Below are positions 61,325 to 64,000 of a stretch of 64,000 nucleotides of DNA, piece after piece (within the stretch, counting starts at the first letter, position 1; every line of letters begins with the position of its first letter). The translations under genes and the position numbers were made by a program. The stretch is from Edolisoma coerulescens (Eukaryota > Chordata > Aves > Passeriformes > Campephagidae). Location: assembly GCA_013397115.1 (NCBI GenBank), contig VWZW01004691.1, forward strand, positions 536,478 through 600,477, in the 5' to 3' direction. The notes beneath the pieces are model-generated. The model saw only the letters and a program-made list of their open reading frames with translations. It was not told the DNA's origin and did not search any database.

Positions 61325-62738
61325 GAAGTTCTCCATCCCTGGAAGTCCTGGCTAACTGGGGAGGTCCCACATGAGCGGGTTGGCCAACAAGAAGAGCCAG
61401 AAGGAGGATCCAGAGGACAACATGTCTGCCAGCCTGACCTCAGTGCCTAGCAAGGTTATGGAATAGATCATCTTGAGTGATGGTACATGGCACATACAGC
61501 ACAACAATGAGATTAGGCAAAGCCAGCACAGTTTTAGGAAAAGCAGGTTCTGCCTGGACAAACTGATCTCCCTTTATGGCTAGATGACCCACCTGGCGGA
61601 TGCAGGGAAGGCTGTGGATGAGCCTACCTGAACTTCAGCAAAGCCTTTGACACTGTTTGCCATGGCACATTCCTGGAAAAGCTGGCAGCCCACAGCTTGG
61701 ACAGGTGCTCTTTTCACTGGGTTAAGAACTGGCTGGATGGCCAGGCCCAGAGAGTGGTGGTGAACTGTGCTGAATCCAGTTGGCGGCCAGTCACTAGTGG
61801 TGCCCCCCAGGGATCAGTGCCAGGGCCAGTCCTGTTTAATAATGTCTTTATCGATGATCTAGCTGAGGGGATCAAGTAAATTCACGGACAACACCAAGCT
61901 TGGTGGGAGTGTTGATCTGCTGGGGGGCAGAAAGGCTCTGCAGAGGGATCTGGACAGGCAGCATGGATGGCCCAAGGCCAGCTGCACGAGGTTTGACAAG
62001 GCCAGGTGCCAGGTCCTGCACTTTGGCCACAACAGCCCCAGGCAGTACTACTAGCTAGGGAAGAATGGCTGGAAAGTTGCCCAGTGGAAAAGGACCTAGG
62101 GGTGCTGGTCAACAGCAGCTGAACATGAGCCAACTGTGCCCAGGTGGCCAAGAAGGCCAATGGCATCCTGGCCTGGATCAGGAACAGTGTGGTCAGCAGG
62201 ACCATGGCAGTGATTGTCCTCCTTTACTCAGCACTGGTGAGGCCACACCTCGGGTGCTGTGTCCAGTTCTGGGCTCCTCAATTCAGGAAGGACACTGAGG
62301 GTCTGAAGCATGTCCAGAGGACAATGGAGCTGGGGAAGGGTCTGGAGCACAAGTCTGATGAGGAGCAGCTGAGGGAGCTGGGGTTGTTTAGCCTGTGGAA
62401 AATGAGGCTCAGTGGGGACCTTATCACTCTCTACAACTCCCTGAAAGGAGGTTGTGGCCAGGAGGGGGTCACCAGTGACAGGACAAAAGAACAAGGCCTT
62501 AAGCTGCACCAGGAAAGGTTCAGGCTGGACAGTATGAGGAATTTCTTCATGAAAAGAGTTGCTAAGCATTGGAGTGGATTGCCCAGGGAGATGGTGGAGT
62601 CACCATCCTTGGACGTGTTCAAGAAATGACTGGGCATGGCACTCAGTGCCATGGTCTAGTTGACACAGTGGTGATCAGTCAAAGGTGGATTCAATGACCT
62701 CAGGGGTTTTTTCCAACTTAAATAATTCCATAATTATG
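61325..62738 (+). mobile_element. CR1 LINE, 1.4 kb, 5'-truncated with 3' end
   Basis: Begins within ORF2 and runs to the CR1 3' end (GGTTTTTTCCAACTTAAATAATTCC at about 62705-62729, the AT-rich diverged form of the usual tail). It follows the complete CR1 order: finger and palm of reverse transcriptase, C-terminal domain, short 3' UTR. It is 5' truncated, the normal fate of CR1 insertions. The left edge near 61325 is approximate because the sequence there is diverged. Confidence 0.93.
61350..62629 (+). pseudogene. CR1 ORF2 reverse transcriptase remnant
   Basis: Recognisable blocks include PVTSGAPQGSVPGPVLFN (about 61789-61842), followed by a FIDDL block and FTDNTKLGG where an active CR1 has an F-A-D-D catalytic box, so a catalytic aspartate is lost. 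Next come the C-terminal blocks ALVRPHLGCCVQFWAPQF and NFFMKRVAKHWSGLPREMV in a 161-codon open frame (62144-62629). Several stops and frameshifts separate the blocks. The protein would copy CR1 RNA at the target site; this copy cannot. Confidence 0.9.
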
Positions 62739-64000
62739 TAATTTAAATATATTTGAAACCTTTCTCCAATGGTTTCTACCAACGGAGCAAGTATAAGGTA
62801 CATATTGGTCTGTGATGTCTTTGATTTCACTGATGATACATTCATTTTTTGCAAAATACTTCAAATGTTAAGTATCATTTGGAATACAGCCTCCTGGTCA
62901 TAATATCCTTAGTTACCTTCAACATTTGAAGAAATTCCATTCATTTATGCTGTATGTATGTGCATATATATATATATATATAAAAAAATGCCATAAAAAT
63001 ATTCATAAAAATGTAAATTAAAAATAAGAGAAAGCCTACTTTTTGTAGGATTAGATTTTAAATGTCTGAAAAATAACAAGAGGTAAATCCTGGTTTTAAA
63101 CCAATAGAAATTTTTTTAATTGGGCTATATCCCAGATATGTAGATTTGTTTCTACTTAACTATTGAAACATCATTGATGAAGTTGTTTAGAATTGGGCCT
63201 AAAGTCCAATAAGCAAAATATCATAAATTAAGTAAATTTTTAAAAAAATCTAGATATTGATGCATTTGTAGACTTGGCTTCTCGGACTAATAGTTCTTTA
63301 GTTTGGCATGTTTTGTCTTTTGAGGCATTTCGGGTATTTGAGGTTATGTCTGAGGCAAGATTTTAGAACTGACACATTGTAATCCGGGCCCTTTCACATC
63401 TCTGTGATGCAATCAGGATTATCAAGAAGTTTAATTTTCCTCTCCTTAGTTGCAGATGAGCAGGTAAAAATTCATTAATACTTTTGTGTTAGGTATTTTT
63501 ATTTAATTTCTATGAGGCACAGCTATTGTGTTTTGAAGAGATTTTGGAATTAAGTGATAAGGAAATAAAATCAATTAAGACTAAGACAACAATAAAAAAA
63601 ACCCACAAACATTTTCTTAGCTCTTTAAAAGCAGAAACAATATAAATTGTCTCTAAATAATTCACATGTCATGCCAGGCCAGTTTCTCAGAAAGCAACAT
63701 TTCCATTTTCATTTACAAGTTTCCCCCAAAGTTTCATTAAAATTCAAGGGCTGTGCTGGAACATAAACTACTTTCAGGTATAGAGGTTTGGTGGCTGGGG
63801 GTTTTTTTCATTTTAAACAGGTTACCTTCTTCCCTTATCTTCTTCAGCAGTTGGCACTTATAAATGACACAATTTTTTAAAACTGCTGAATTTCAAAATT
63901 CAGATCACTAAATAAAGGCTGGTGAGATGTGACAATGGCACATTCTGTTCTCCCATGGCCTTTCCTCTACTGTTTTGCCTCCTCAAATGCTCAGTCTGTG
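62739..64000. other. AT-rich non-coding DNA, nothing recognised
   Basis: Only a TA microsatellite at 62964-62982 was noted. Confidence 0.55.
62964..62982. repeat. (TA)n microsatellite
   Basis: About nine TA units after a GTAT run. Confidence 0.93.

Overview
This looks like about 64 kb of non-coding bird nuclear DNA, most likely passerine. The evidence is the repeat content: chicken-repeat-1 (CR1) LINE fragments with the typical avian 3' tail (ending in copies of GATTCTATGAT), several solo endogenous-retrovirus LTRs, and an AT-rich background with CA/GT-type microsatellites. I found no host exon, tRNA, rRNA, CRISPR array or bacterial-style operon. The window is probably intergenic desert or the inside of a very large intron. 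Almost every long open frame lies inside a mobile element.

Layout. Bases 1-3417 hold a broken class II (betaretrovirus-like, ERVK-type) provirus on the minus strand. From its 5' end it reads: LTR (3417-3025), a one-N assembly gap, gag matrix and linker, gag capsid and nucleocapsid, dUTPase remnant, start of protease, then directly the RNase H tail and the integrase, which runs off the window edge. Reverse transcriptase is missing. Bases 5660-7022 are a long solo LTR on the minus strand with a CpG-rich core. Bases 9240-9826 (minus) and 52792-53369 (plus) are two nearly identical solo LTRs in opposite orientation, the second with a perfect 5-bp target-site duplication (TSD). Bases 19384-20034 are a solo LTR with a perfect ATTAG TSD. 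Bases 24109-25330 are a solo LTR with an AGTAT TSD, interrupted by a second, complete LTR (24530-25125).

CR1 fragments of different ages lie at about 17143-17220 (+), 17968-18422 (-), 22555-22750 (-), 23103-23290 (-), 31570-32080 (+, very old) and 61325-62738 (+, the longest, with recognisable reverse-transcriptase and C-terminal coding sequence).

Four single N bases (3024, 25919, 36717, 37065) mark assembly joins. The last two flank three near-identical copies of one segment together with its flank (36398-37352), which is best read as unmerged contig ends rather than a real triplication. The N at 25919 borders a GC-richer patch (25920-26740) that I could not identify. The rest is AT-rich sequence with microsatellites and no recognisable function. 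No genes work together here; what the window records is successive transposon insertion, nesting and decay. I found no convincing new biological system. The items most worth checking are the inverted LTR pair, the nested LTR with a CTCF-like site, the unidentified GC-rich patch, and a 198-codon open frame at 27220-27816.
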